Assembly (NCBI GenBank): GCA_029261575.1
Contig: JAJDBD010000085.1
Coordinates: 1 to 64,000, forward strand
Direction: 5' to 3'
Source: Nitrospinaceae bacterium
Lineage (GTDB): Bacteria > Nitrospinota > Nitrospinia > Nitrospinales > JACRGP01
DNA length: 64,000 bases
Every line of letters begins with the position of its first letter. The first letter of the stretch is position 1. Positions 19,365 through 27,257 of the stretch are shown here, piece after piece. Position numbers and translations under genes: made by a program. The notes beneath the pieces were generated by a model. That model saw only the letters and a program-made list of their open reading frames with translations. It was not told where the DNA came from and ran no database searches.

Positions 19365-20699
19365 TTAACTGGGGGAATTGCCCTGATTTCTGAGATAGGA
19401 CAATTCGCGAGGAATTTTTTTGTCCTCGCAATAATTGTGTTTTGCCAGGATCTTCAAATCGTCGAGAATTCTTCTGTCGCCTTCAAACACCACCGTTTGG
19501 TATCCCTTGTCCGCAACGGCCCCTCCGGCCTGCAACAAACTCATCACCGATTTGGCGCTGAATTTTTCGTCGTCCACCCACAAAAAAGCTTCTCCCTCGT
19601 GTTGCCTCACGATCAACGAAATATAGGTGCTGGGCCGGGCGTGGAATCCCAAGGGGTCCGGAACGGGCAGTTCGTATCGCACGGTTTTCACCAGACTCTT
19701 CAAACATTCCTCGCTGATTTTCTCGCCGCAACGAATGAATTGCAGAGCGTAATAAAATCCGAAGTTAACAATTTTGCTCAGGAGTTCGTTTTTATCCACC
19801 AGCTTGGCAATTTTGCGTTTGCACTCCCCCGTTCTTATCTCATCTTCGTGCCTTTCATAAAAATGCGTCAGCCATAAAACCAGCTCCAGCAAATGCAGGG
19901 GAAGGGAGATATAGCCGCGCAAATTATTCAATCGGGGATACTTTTGTTCCAGGCCGGTATTTTTAACATAAGTGTCGTAATCGGATTGAACGCTATGAAC
20001 CATATTTTGATACAAGCGCGCTCTCTTTTCGTCAATTTTGGCGGGAACTAAACTTTTCAGCGTATCCCAGTCCTGGGTTCTCTCAATCTTGGCCTGGGAC
20101 ATCATGGCGGCCAGTTTCTGATATTTTTGACAAATATCGAGGACCCGCTCCGCTTCGTCCTTGACCTGGTCCTCTTCAATGTTTTTAGGCAATCGCCGAA
20201 AGGCTTCCAATTCCGGAAAAATATCCAAAGAATCATTATCCGATAAAATCAGAAGACCGTTTTCTTTTCCAACCCTGGCGGCTTCCTCGAACAGTTTGAC
20301 AATGGATTGGTTTAAAAACTGCAGGGCGTCTTTGGCGTCGGAGAAAAAACTGCTTTCAAACTCCACCGATTCGCTCAGGTTATAGAATGGGTACCTATCA
20401 AGAAGATGCTTTAAATAAAAGGCGGAAAGGGAGAGGTTTCTGATCGAGGCGATAAATTCGGTGAACGCGTACCAGGTTTTATTTTCGCGGGCGCCGTGTT
20501 CGTCCAAAAAACTTTCGAAGTCGTGCGAATTTTGAACCAGACTTGAATAGTCCTTTCGGGTAATCGTCTGCTTTTTTTCGAGCCTCAATAAAAAATGATT
20601 GAAGGCGTAAAAGAAGGACCCGCAAACTTCCTGGGCCAAAGGAAGGAATTCTTCTTCCTGAACTATCTGGCTTAGCGATTTAGGTTCATCGGCGTCCAT
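19365..20699 (-). CDS. Large helical protein with a C-terminal HPr-like phosphocarrier domain
   Basis: Of 444 residues, the first 340 are helical, acidic and unrecognised. Residues about 343-425 read as an HPr fold: DPLGFHARPSTYISLIV carries the phosphorylatable His353 in the GxHARP motif, and SAKSVMSLLQAGGAV carries Ser384, matching the HPr Ser46 region. The His-Ser spacing is 31 residues, exactly as between His15 and Ser46 of free HPr. The following VADKGYQTVVFEG and DDLKIL match the HPr C-terminus. No EI, HprK or EII gene is seen in the window. A regulatory phosphocarrier or phosphate-sensing role is inferred. Confidence 0.85.
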   Translation of the reverse strand: MDADEPKSLSQIVQEEEFLPLAQEVCGSFFYAFNHFLLRLEKKQTITRKDYSSLVQNSHDFESFLDEHGARENKTWYAFTEFIASIRNLSLSAFYLKHLLDRYPFYNLSESVEFESSFFSDAKDALQFLNQSIVKLFEEAARVGKENGLLILSDNDSLDIFPELEAFRRLPKNIEEDQVKDEAERVLDICQKYQKLAAMMSQAKIERTQDWDTLKSLVPAKIDEKRARLYQNMVHSVQSDYDTYVKNTGLEQKYPRLNNLRGYISLPLHLLELVLWLTHFYERHEDEIRTGECKRKIAKLVDKNELLSKIVNFGFYYALQFIRCGEKISEECLKSLVKTVRYELPVPDPLGFHARPSTYISLIVRQHEGEAFLWVDDEKFSAKSVMSLLQAGGAVADKGYQTVVFEGDRRILDDLKILAKHNYCEDKKIPRELSYLRNQGNSPS

Positions 20700-20746
20700 A
20701 AATCAGGAGACACGGCTTCCCGGTTGCCCGGTTGAAAAATAAAAAC

Positions 20747-21298
20747 TCAATTTAAGGCGCCCGCGAGAAAAAGTTTTTTTGGAAGATATTTTTTCCAAGC
20801 CTCGACATGCGAAGGAGAGTCTGAAGAAATTTGAAAAGGATACAATTGGTAATCGGGCTTGAACGGTTTCCTGACCAGGTTCATATCGATCTCCTGCAAA
20901 CTTCGGTCGCCTTTTCTAAGGTTACAAGGCTTGCAGGCCACCACCACGTTAACCCAGTTGGTCTTGCCGCCGCGGGATTTTGGCAGGATATGATCCACGG
21001 TCATCAAACGCGAATTGTCGCCGCAATACTGGCAGGTATAATTGTCCCGGCGCAAAATATTTTTCTTACTGAAGGAGATCCCTTTACGGCGTTTGCGCCG
21101 CACCATTTTAAGGGTTCGAATCACGATGGGAAGCCGATACGCTGTGTTGGGGGTTCTCACAAAACAGCCGTCCAGCTCCAGGCTCTCGGCGCGACCGGTC
21201 AGCACCATGACGATGGCTCGTTTGGCGTTGCAAAACTGGAGCGGCTCGTAGGAATAATTGAGAACCAGTATTTTTAAAGAGTCCAAATTAACGGTCAT
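20747..21298 (-). CDS. HNH endonuclease family protein
   Basis: A 183-residue cytoplasmic protein. The C-terminal half has the HNH core with structural zinc cysteines: RRDNYTCQYCG (Cys89/Cys92), MTVDHILPKSRGGKTNWVN with His103 and Asn117, then ACKPCNLRKGDR (Cys122/Cys125). The N-terminal part (ILVLNYSYEPLQFCNAKRAIVMVLTG) is the conserved extension of a widespread chromosomal HNH family whose target is not established. There are no signs of an intron or mobile element around it, so I regard it as a resident gene. Confidence 0.92.
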   Translation of the reverse strand: MTVNLDSLKILVLNYSYEPLQFCNAKRAIVMVLTGRAESLELDGCFVRTPNTAYRLPIVIRTLKMVRRKRRKGISFSKKNILRRDNYTCQYCGDNSRLMTVDHILPKSRGGKTNWVNVVVACKPCNLRKGDRSLQEIDMNLVRKPFKPDYQLYPFQISSDSPSHVEAWKKYLPKKLFLAGALN

Positions 21299-21404
21299 AA
21301 TAAATCCCGTTTTGGAAATATTTTAAAGTAAAAATTCTATCCGCAAGAATTTGCAGTGTCAATGATTTTCCAGCCCACAACGCCGACTAGCGGCCTTTGC
21401 AGAC

Positions 21405-22829
21405 TCAAGGATCGAAAATATTGCCGCGACCCAAGATCCAACCGGGGTCCAGAGTTTTCTTGATGAGTTTCAAATCAGTTAAAGCCTCCGCCCCGATCAT
21501 TTGCAGAAAATATTCTTTTTTTAGTTTGCCAATTCCGTGTTCTGCGGATACGGTCCCTCCAAAACTTAAAATCCGGGTCGCAAGGTTTTGACAAACCTCT
21601 TTGGCTTTTGACAAATCGTTAGCTTCCGGCAGGAGGTTTATATGAAGATGGTTGTCGCCGATATGTCCAAAAGCGACGTAATCTATTCCGGCGGCTTCGA
21701 GTTCACGGTCGTAAAATTTCATCATCTCCAGGAAACGTTCGTCGGGCGCCGCCATGTCTGTCCCTACTTTAACCCTTCCCAGGCGACTGTTCTCTTCGTT
21801 GATCATGACGGGGAGTTCATGCCGAAAGCCGTGAAACTTTTCCAGGTCTTTATCGTTTTCAGCAAACCAGGAATCCTCAAGAAGAGGATCGCGGTCCAGA
21901 AGATTTTCACACCATCGGTCAAATAGAGAATCGTAATCGCCGCCAGGTTCGACCGCCTGTTCGAAAAACAGAGCGGCGTCCACCTTGTCGGGAATTTGGC
22001 GGAATTTTATTCTCAAGCGATTTAGGGCGCGACGATCAAAGTATTCGAGAGAGCAAGGCGTCAACGCGCCAGCGTGGTCGGAGCGCAAGTCCTGAACGAG
22101 CTTCCAACAATTTTCTTTCTCTGCAAAAAACAAAACCCCGCTCAAAAAACGGTCCGGGCGCGGAAGCAATTTCAAACGCGCGCGGGTGATAATTCCCAGG
22201 GCGCCATCGGAACCGACAAAAAGGTCCAACCAACTCATTCCTGGTTGAACATAAAAACCGGCCGCGTTTTTGCACGCAGGACTTGTATAGTCGACGCTGG
22301 GAAATTCTATAAACGAACCGTCGCCCAGTTCCAGGGGGCGGTCGATCTTGTGATCCCGATTCAGTCGAAACGACCTGCCATCCGCCAAAAAACCTTCCAG
22401 TTCCAATACGAAGTCGCGGGTGACTCCATAATAAAAACTCCTCGAACCGGAGGCGTTGGTTGCAATCGTTCCGCCAATGGAAGCCAATGTTTCGGTGGGA
22501 TTAGGAGGATAAAAAAATGCGCTGGATTTCAGACGATCCTGAAGGTCCCGCAAGGAAACCGCAGGTTCCGCTGTGATGGAATCGTTTTCCAATCCGCCAA
22601 TTTTTTTAAATCGTTCGAGGGAAATAATTTTTCCGCCGTCGGGGATGCGGGAGGCGGTCAATCCCGTTCCCGCTCCGGCTACCGTAATCGGGCCGTTGTT
22701 GGTTCTTAAAAAGTTCGCCAATTCTTCGGGGGTTTCTGGAATCACAACTTCTTCGGCGAATCCCAGCGAAAAATTGGAAGCGTCTTTAAGGTAAGGGGCG
22801 ATCGCTTGAGGGTCGGTTTTGCGTATCAT
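21405..22829 (-). CDS. FAD-linked oxidase, GlcD / D-lactate dehydrogenase family
   Basis: A 474-residue flavoprotein of the VAO/PCMH fold. The FAD pyrophosphate loop is GPITVAGAGTGLTASRIPDGG, followed by PNPTETLASIGGTIATNASG; the C-terminal oxidase half has VKVGTDMAAP, FGHIGDNHLHINLLPE and VSAEHGIGKLKKEYF. These blocks define the D-2-hydroxyacid dehydrogenases (glycolate oxidase GlcD, D-lactate or D-2-hydroxyglutarate dehydrogenases). No glcE/glcF partner is adjacent, so a single-subunit dehydrogenase is likelier. It follows the VOC gene by 15 bases. Confidence 0.92.
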   Translation of the reverse strand: MIRKTDPQAIAPYLKDASNFSLGFAEEVVIPETPEELANFLRTNNGPITVAGAGTGLTASRIPDGGKIISLERFKKIGGLENDSITAEPAVSLRDLQDRLKSSAFFYPPNPTETLASIGGTIATNASGSRSFYYGVTRDFVLELEGFLADGRSFRLNRDHKIDRPLELGDGSFIEFPSVDYTSPACKNAAGFYVQPGMSWLDLFVGSDGALGIITRARLKLLPRPDRFLSGVLFFAEKENCWKLVQDLRSDHAGALTPCSLEYFDRRALNRLRIKFRQIPDKVDAALFFEQAVEPGGDYDSLFDRWCENLLDRDPLLEDSWFAENDKDLEKFHGFRHELPVMINEENSRLGRVKVGTDMAAPDERFLEMMKFYDRELEAAGIDYVAFGHIGDNHLHINLLPEANDLSKAKEVCQNLATRILSFGGTVSAEHGIGKLKKEYFLQMIGAEALTDLKLIKKTLDPGWILGRGNIFDP

Positions 22830-22844
22830 TTTTGAAGATGGGGA

Positions 22845-23462
22845 TTACGGCAAACGCGAAGATTCCATCAAACCGTCAGCCTGCGGAGGCAAAAACCCCT
22901 GGTAACCGTTGTGCCGCTCAATCAATTCCAGCACGGTAAAGGCCTTGCCGTTTACGATTTCCGGATGGGTGAAAATCTGGCGCAGGTCGGCGCCTGGCTC
23001 GCCTATGATTTTAGAGGGGAATTGGATGTTTTTTGATTGGAGAGAATCTACCGCCCACTCTATATCTTCAACCAATACGGCGACGTGGTGAAAGCATTGA
23101 TCGCCATGTTGTTCGACCCAGTCGGGAATCAGACTGCCCTTCCCTCGTTCTCCATCAAACGCTTGATCGATGAATAACGCCGGGTATCCGGGCCTCCTGT
23201 AAACTTTGGCCCACCAACTGTCGAAATTCAAAACTCCTATGGAACGATCGTATTCAAAACCGAGCTTTTGAACCTCGCAGGCAATCTTTTCCACGTCGCG
23301 GGTGCGGATAGTGCAATGATCCAACACGGGAGCTAAACCGACGCCTGATTGATGCAGGGAATCCGCCATCAATCTACCGGCGGAATTTCCGGAAAGAAAC
23401 CGGTCTATATATTGTTTGAAAAATACGTCGACCGGCGCGGAGGTTTCAGGATCCGTCTTCAT
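22845..23462 (-). CDS. VOC-superfamily protein (glyoxalase / HPPD-like)
   Basis: A 205-residue metal-dependent VOC protein. Two beta-alpha-beta-beta-beta modules can be read, with likely ligands His in LDHCTIRTRDVE, His in CFHHVAVLVEDIEWAV and Glu in FTVLELIERH, the His/His/Glu set typical of the superfamily. The end resembles the C-terminal part of 4-hydroxyphenylpyruvate dioxygenase, but the protein is half that length. The substrate is unknown. It overlaps the small membrane ORF upstream by 17 bases and precedes the FAD oxidase, so the three probably form one transcript. Confidence 0.85.
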   Translation of the reverse strand: MKTDPETSAPVDVFFKQYIDRFLSGNSAGRLMADSLHQSGVGLAPVLDHCTIRTRDVEKIACEVQKLGFEYDRSIGVLNFDSWWAKVYRRPGYPALFIDQAFDGERGKGSLIPDWVEQHGDQCFHHVAVLVEDIEWAVDSLQSKNIQFPSKIIGEPGADLRQIFTHPEIVNGKAFTVLELIERHNGYQGFLPPQADGLMESSRLP

Positions 23463-23619
23463 TTTTTTTAATCGTTTCCGACTCCTGCGCCTCTTTTTTC
23501 TTTTTAAGTTCTTCGTCTACAATTCCGGGGAATTGGTTTATGAATTTGGCGTATTTGATCATCATGACAACGACCCAAATGGCGGTCAACCCGGCGATTA
23601 TGCTAACGATATCATTCAC
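23446..23619 (-). CDS. Small single-pass membrane protein, 57 residues, missed by the ORF track
   Basis: Read directly from the minus strand: a GTG start eight bases after AGGAGG, then NDIVSIIAGLTAIWVVVMMI as a transmembrane helix, KYAKFINQFPGIV, and a very charged tail (DEELKKKKEAQESETIKK). It overlaps the VOC gene start by 17 bases, so translation is probably coupled. The strong ribosome site and the hydrophobic/charged split argue for a real gene. Function unknown. Confidence 0.7.
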   Translation of the reverse strand: MNDIVSIIAGLTAIWVVVMMIKYAKFINQFPGIVDEELKKKKEAQESETIKKNEDGS

Positions 23620-23697
23620 AACACATTCCTCCTCAACGCAAATCGGTGTTTTCCTTCAAATTATATTTTATCACGACCGCCGCAAAACGAGTCCCTT

Positions 23698-25263
23698 TCA
23701 TTGCCGGGAAGCGACAGTTTGTCGACATTGGCCCACCCATTCCTTTTCATATTCTAATTTGTTCGCGGCCTTCAAATTTTCCACCCCCTGTTCGCATTTA
23801 TAAAAAGGAAAATCCAGTAACATCCGGCCCACGGTATAGCGACTGTTAATAAATTGCTCCTTGTTAAATCCGACGTCGCGTACATATTCGGCGGCGGATT
23901 TTATTCGTTCCCACTCCCAGGCGTCCGATGTTTCCAAAAGGCGACTTTCCTGAATTTTCTTCGCAATGGCATGGGCCATTAACAAATGACCGTTGATGTT
24001 GGGATGGACGTGTTCCAGAAAAAACTCATTCCCCACAAAACCGCTCTCGGCGGCTTTTTCAAATTCCTTTTCCATAACCAGAACCGGAACATCATTTTTC
24101 CTTCCCACCGACGTTATTATTTGATTGAACAATAAGCAGGCCCGCAAATGAATTTTATCCATTTCCCTGGCATAGTTGTAGGCGCGCCTTGCCCGTTTAA
24201 GTTTTCCGGATTTATCGTAAGCCTTGCCAAGCCAATAATAATAACGCGCATAATTTGGCGCTGTTGAAACGGCAATATTGAAGCGCTCCGCCGCTTTGTC
24301 ATATTCGTCCTGGGCATAAAATTTATTGCCCTCTTGAAAGGCCCTTGATGAATTCGCCCTTTCCTCCGGCGTTGTGCTGGAAGAAAATTCAGATTGAAGG
24401 GGAGAGAAGTCGCGCGTGTTGGAAGCCAGGGTGGATAGCAAAACAGGCATTCCCTTTTGGCGCGCCAGTTTTAAAATTTCAATCAGGTTTTTTTCAAAAT
24501 TTCTTGCCGTAGCCAAATGATCGGCGTCTTCCCAGTTCATCTTTTTTTGGCTCAGCATCGTCTTGAACATATTGACCCGTCCATCCTTGGCCGCCTCTTG
24601 CCTGCCGATGGATTTCACTTTTAACATGCCCCGTTCGGCGAGCAAAAATAAGCGCGACCCAAATAGCCCGGTCAAAAGTCTGTTGATCAAATGATTATTG
24701 CCGTAGTTGATTTTGGAATTGACTCCAAAGTGACCAATGAACTCATTGTGCCCGGTATAAATAAAAATCAAATCGGCTTGCTGGTCGATAATTTTTCCAA
24801 AAACGTCTAGGACGCCGTAACTACTCAGAGCGTCGTAACCGGCGTTGATCACTTCTATATTTTTATTCGGTAGCAAATCGGATAGAATCTCCTGCAAAAA
24901 TCCCGAATAGCTGATTCTGCGATTGGTGAAGGGGAATCCGCGGGTGGTGGAGGCGCCGATACAAAAAATTCTTATTGAATCGGGGCTTTTTTCTTTTTTG
25001 AACGCCGTGTCTTCAAACCAGGGGTTCTCCTTGAATAAAGCGCCGAGTTTAACGGGTAAATGGCGAAAATAATGCAGGGCGATATACTGGCTGTTGAGCG
25101 ATTTTTTTGCGGGACTTTGTTTGCCGGGTTCTTCAATTACAAAATCAAAATTTTCGCCAAAACCCACGGCCCAAAGTCCAGCCTCCAGTAGCCCCAAAAA
25201 ACAAAGCCCGGCAAAAATCAGCAATAACCTGGAAAAGAATGGTTTATAATCAGCGAGGCGCAT
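23698..25263 (-). CDS. Membrane-anchored SGNH/GDSL-type hydrolase with inserted TPR repeats
   Basis: 521 residues. An N-terminal membrane anchor (LLLIFAGLCFLGLLEAGLWAVGF) precedes an SGNH-like domain: block I is FCIGASTTRGFPF with the likely nucleophile Ser, then VINAGYDALSSYG with a Gly, then IFIYTGHNEFIG as the Asn block. Residues about 320-385 are two TPR units (AFQEGNKFYAQDEYDKAAE and YYYWLGKAYDKSGKLKRAR). The final block HVHPNINGHLLMA supplies the catalytic His. The TPR insertion splits the hydrolase domain. Such proteins often modify surface polysaccharide or lipids; the substrate is unknown. Confidence 0.85.
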   Translation of the reverse strand: MRLADYKPFFSRLLLIFAGLCFLGLLEAGLWAVGFGENFDFVIEEPGKQSPAKKSLNSQYIALHYFRHLPVKLGALFKENPWFEDTAFKKEKSPDSIRIFCIGASTTRGFPFTNRRISYSGFLQEILSDLLPNKNIEVINAGYDALSSYGVLDVFGKIIDQQADLIFIYTGHNEFIGHFGVNSKINYGNNHLINRLLTGLFGSRLFLLAERGMLKVKSIGRQEAAKDGRVNMFKTMLSQKKMNWEDADHLATARNFEKNLIEILKLARQKGMPVLLSTLASNTRDFSPLQSEFSSSTTPEERANSSRAFQEGNKFYAQDEYDKAAERFNIAVSTAPNYARYYYWLGKAYDKSGKLKRARRAYNYAREMDKIHLRACLLFNQIITSVGRKNDVPVLVMEKEFEKAAESGFVGNEFFLEHVHPNINGHLLMAHAIAKKIQESRLLETSDAWEWERIKSAAEYVRDVGFNKEQFINSRYTVGRMLLDFPFYKCEQGVENLKAANKLEYEKEWVGQCRQTVASRQ

Positions 25264-25354
25264 TTTTAAAACAAATAAAGTTTTTACAATTTAGGTTTCA
25301 AAACCATCATTCACTTTTGGACGCCGGAAGCGCTCCCTCACTCAAACCTTGAAA

Positions 25355-26152
25355 ATGCGACGCCTGACCCGATTCCATTCAAATATCTTTTTACCTCTTC
25401 TATTTGCCTGGACGCTGGCGGCGGGCTTCCTGCTTTTGCCCGGTCCTTGCTTTGGAGGAAAGGACAAACAGATTGTCCCCTATGAGGCGCGCGTCGTCCC
25501 ATTCAGTCGGGAAGAACGCGAAAAATACGGCGTCAAATTGCGGCAACCTTATATCATGGACGTCCGGTCAATTCAGGAAAGTATGCGTTCTTTAACGTAC
25601 CAAACCAAGAGTTTTTTTTGGTCCGAAGCCCGGCCCGTGTTCGACAGCGAACAGATACGCAACCTGAGTCCGCTCATTCAAAAACAGCTGTCTATTGCGG
25701 ACGATTCGCAAAAAGCGATTTTCAGATATTTGGACGACACGGGCAAACCCGCAATTCAAGGGGACGCGTTTATCGGCAAAAACGGTTTGAACTGGAGGTT
25801 CATTTTATTAAACGGGATTAAAAGAAAAGTTGGAGACTTTAACGTCTTTGGCGGCAGTTGGAAAATTTCAGGCGCCCAAAACCTGAAATACAAAACCAAA
25901 AAGGTCTTTTTCTTTTTTAATAAAAAAATCACCAACTGGGTTGTTGGAAAAAATATCCGCCCCGTTTCCCGTCTGGCAATCAAACCGGCGTTGCCTCCCG
26001 GAAGCCCGGCTAGCGATAACGATAAAGCGCCGTCTCTTTCTTCCGACGAGGTTGAAAAAAAATTGCAGGTTTTGAAAGAATTGAAGGACGAAAACCTGAT
26101 CGACGATAAGGATTACGAAGCCAAACGGCGGGAAATTTTAAACAGTTTCTAA
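25355..26152 (+). CDS. Exported protein with C-terminal SHOCT domain
   Basis: About 265 residues: an export signal ([22 protein letters not shown]), a middle region I do not recognise (residues about 30-225, containing a Phe-rich strand [10 protein letters not shown]), and a C-terminal SHOCT helix pair ([25 protein letters not shown]). SHOCT units usually mediate oligomerisation or membrane-associated contacts. ATG 25355 and TTG 25349 are both possible and neither has a clear ribosome site. It precedes the MoxR-type ATPase by 16 bases, suggesting co-transcription. Confidence 0.78.
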   Translation: MRRLTRFHSNIFLPLLFAWTLAAGFLLLPGPCFGGKDKQIVPYEARVVPFSREEREKYGVKLRQPYIMDVRSIQESMRSLTYQTKSFFWSEARPVFDSEQIRNLSPLIQKQLSIADDSQKAIFRYLDDTGKPAIQGDAFIGKNGLNWRFILLNGIKRKVGDFNVFGGSWKISGAQNLKYKTKKVFFFFNKKITNWVVGKNIRPVSRLAIKPALPPGSPASDNDKAPSLSSDEVEKKLQVLKELKDENLIDDKDYEAKRREILNSF

Positions 26153-26168
26153 GGTCAGGAGATTTTCA

Positions 26169-27122
26169 TTGCTCTATAAAATCAACAGCGACAACACGGT
26201 GGACATTGACGGCGTTTCGCTCGCTCTCAGCCATCCGGACGAATCCGATCCGGAATGGATTGGCCAGGAGGAAGTCCTGAAACAACTGCTGGCGTGCTGG
26301 ATGGTCGTGTCCGAAAAAGATTTCCCGCTTTCTCCGCGTCTGGTTGGAATGCCGGGAATCGGCAAAACCACTTTAGGTATGGCCGCGGCCAAGCATAGAA
26401 AACAACCTTTATTCATATACCAGTGCACCAGCGATACGCGGCCCGAGGATCTTCTGGTCGTCCCTGTATTGGCGGGTTCGGGCAAAATCTCCTACCACGC
26501 CTCGCCTCTTGTCGCCGCGATGCTGGTAGGCGGTATTTGCATCCTGGACGAGGGAAATCGTATGAATGAAAAAAGCTGGGCGTCCCTCGCGCCCTTGCTG
26601 GATCAGCGCCGGTACGTGGAATCCGTGATCGCCGGAATTAAAATCCACGCCCATCCGGAGTTTCGCGCCTGCGTTACCATGAACAGCGACGAGTCTACTT
26701 TTGAAATTCCGGATTATATTCTTTCCCGCCTGCAACCCACCCTGCCGTTGACCCTTCCGACCCTGGAAGACGAAATGGCCATTCTAAAATACCACCTGCC
26801 TTTTGCCGAGAATGAATTGCTGGGAATCTGCGCGCAATTCCTACAAAAGGCGCATCGCCTGGACCTGGATTACTCCATCCGCGACGGCATTCATATTATT
26901 CAATATGCGCTCAAGCGATTAAAACAGGACCCCTCGCATCCACTGGCCAAGGATCGCTTTTGGAGCGAAGCGGTCGAAAAAGTTTTGGGGGAGGAAGCGT
27001 TGAACCTGGACGCGCTTGCGGAAAAGAAAAAGCGCGCTCTGGGCGATGATAAGTTGCCTATGGGATTGAGCGATTTCTTTTTCGGCGAGGACAGCCCTCT
27101 TCATCCAGACAGAGATTTATAA
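26169..27122 (+). CDS. MoxR-type AAA+ ATPase
   Basis: 317 residues. Walker A is GMPGIGKTT (about 60-68), Walker [13 protein letters not shown] with Asp127/Glu128, sensor-like [29 protein letters not shown] near 165-195, then a helical lid. The pattern is the MoxR/CbbQ/NorQ branch, whose members remodel or insert cofactors into partner proteins, often with a VWA protein. No VWA gene is adjacent. TTG 26169 follows AGGAG by eight bases. Its downstream neighbour is a large protein likely to be the client or partner. Confidence 0.9.
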   Translation: MLYKINSDNTVDIDGVSLALSHPDESDPEWIGQEEVLKQLLACWMVVSEKDFPLSPRLVGMPGIGKTTLGMAAAKHRKQPLFIYQCTSDTRPEDLLVVPVLAGSGKISYHASPLVAAMLVGGICILDEGNRMNEKSWASLAPLLDQRRYVESVIAGIKIHAHPEFRACVTMNSDESTFEIPDYILSRLQPTLPLTLPTLEDEMAILKYHLPFAENELLGICAQFLQKAHRLDLDYSIRDGIHIIQYALKRLKQDPSHPLAKDRFWSEAVEKVLGEEALNLDALAEKKKRALGDDKLPMGLSDFFFGEDSPLHPDRDL

Positions 27123-27123
27123 A

Positions 27124-27163
27124 ACCGGGCAACGCCCGGTGGAAGAGTTTGAGATGCAAACTC
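27124..27163 (+). other. Two consecutive perfect hairpins after the MoxR-type gene
   Basis: The first is ACCGGGC-AAC-GCCCGGT at 27124-27140. The second is GAGTTTG-AGATG-CAAACTC at 27145-27163, whose 3' arm is the start of the dispersed repeat. Neither is followed by a T run, so they look like structured RNA or a processing site rather than an intrinsic terminator. Confidence 0.6.
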
Positions 27164-27231
27164 ACCCAAGCGCGTGGCGTTACCCAAATAAGTTCCGCCC
27201 TATTGCCTCCTGGCGCTTGCCTGGCGGACAG
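27155..27231 (+). repeat. Dispersed leader repeat, copy A
   Basis: About 77 bases, aligned by eye with copy B at 58826: shared blocks TGCAAACTCACC, CGTTACCC, CGCCC, TGCCTCC and GGCGCTTGCCTGG in the same order and spacing. It ends 26 bases before the ATG of the 607-residue protein gene, in gene orientation. The GGC-GCTT-GCC core can form a small hairpin. Confidence 0.72.
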
Positions 27232-27257
27232 GGATATATAAAAATCGGTTCGATAAG

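Noticed and set aside
20747-21298. HNH protein as a homing endonuclease
   Set aside because: The N-terminal extension matches a widespread chromosomal HNH family, and there is no intron or intein context.
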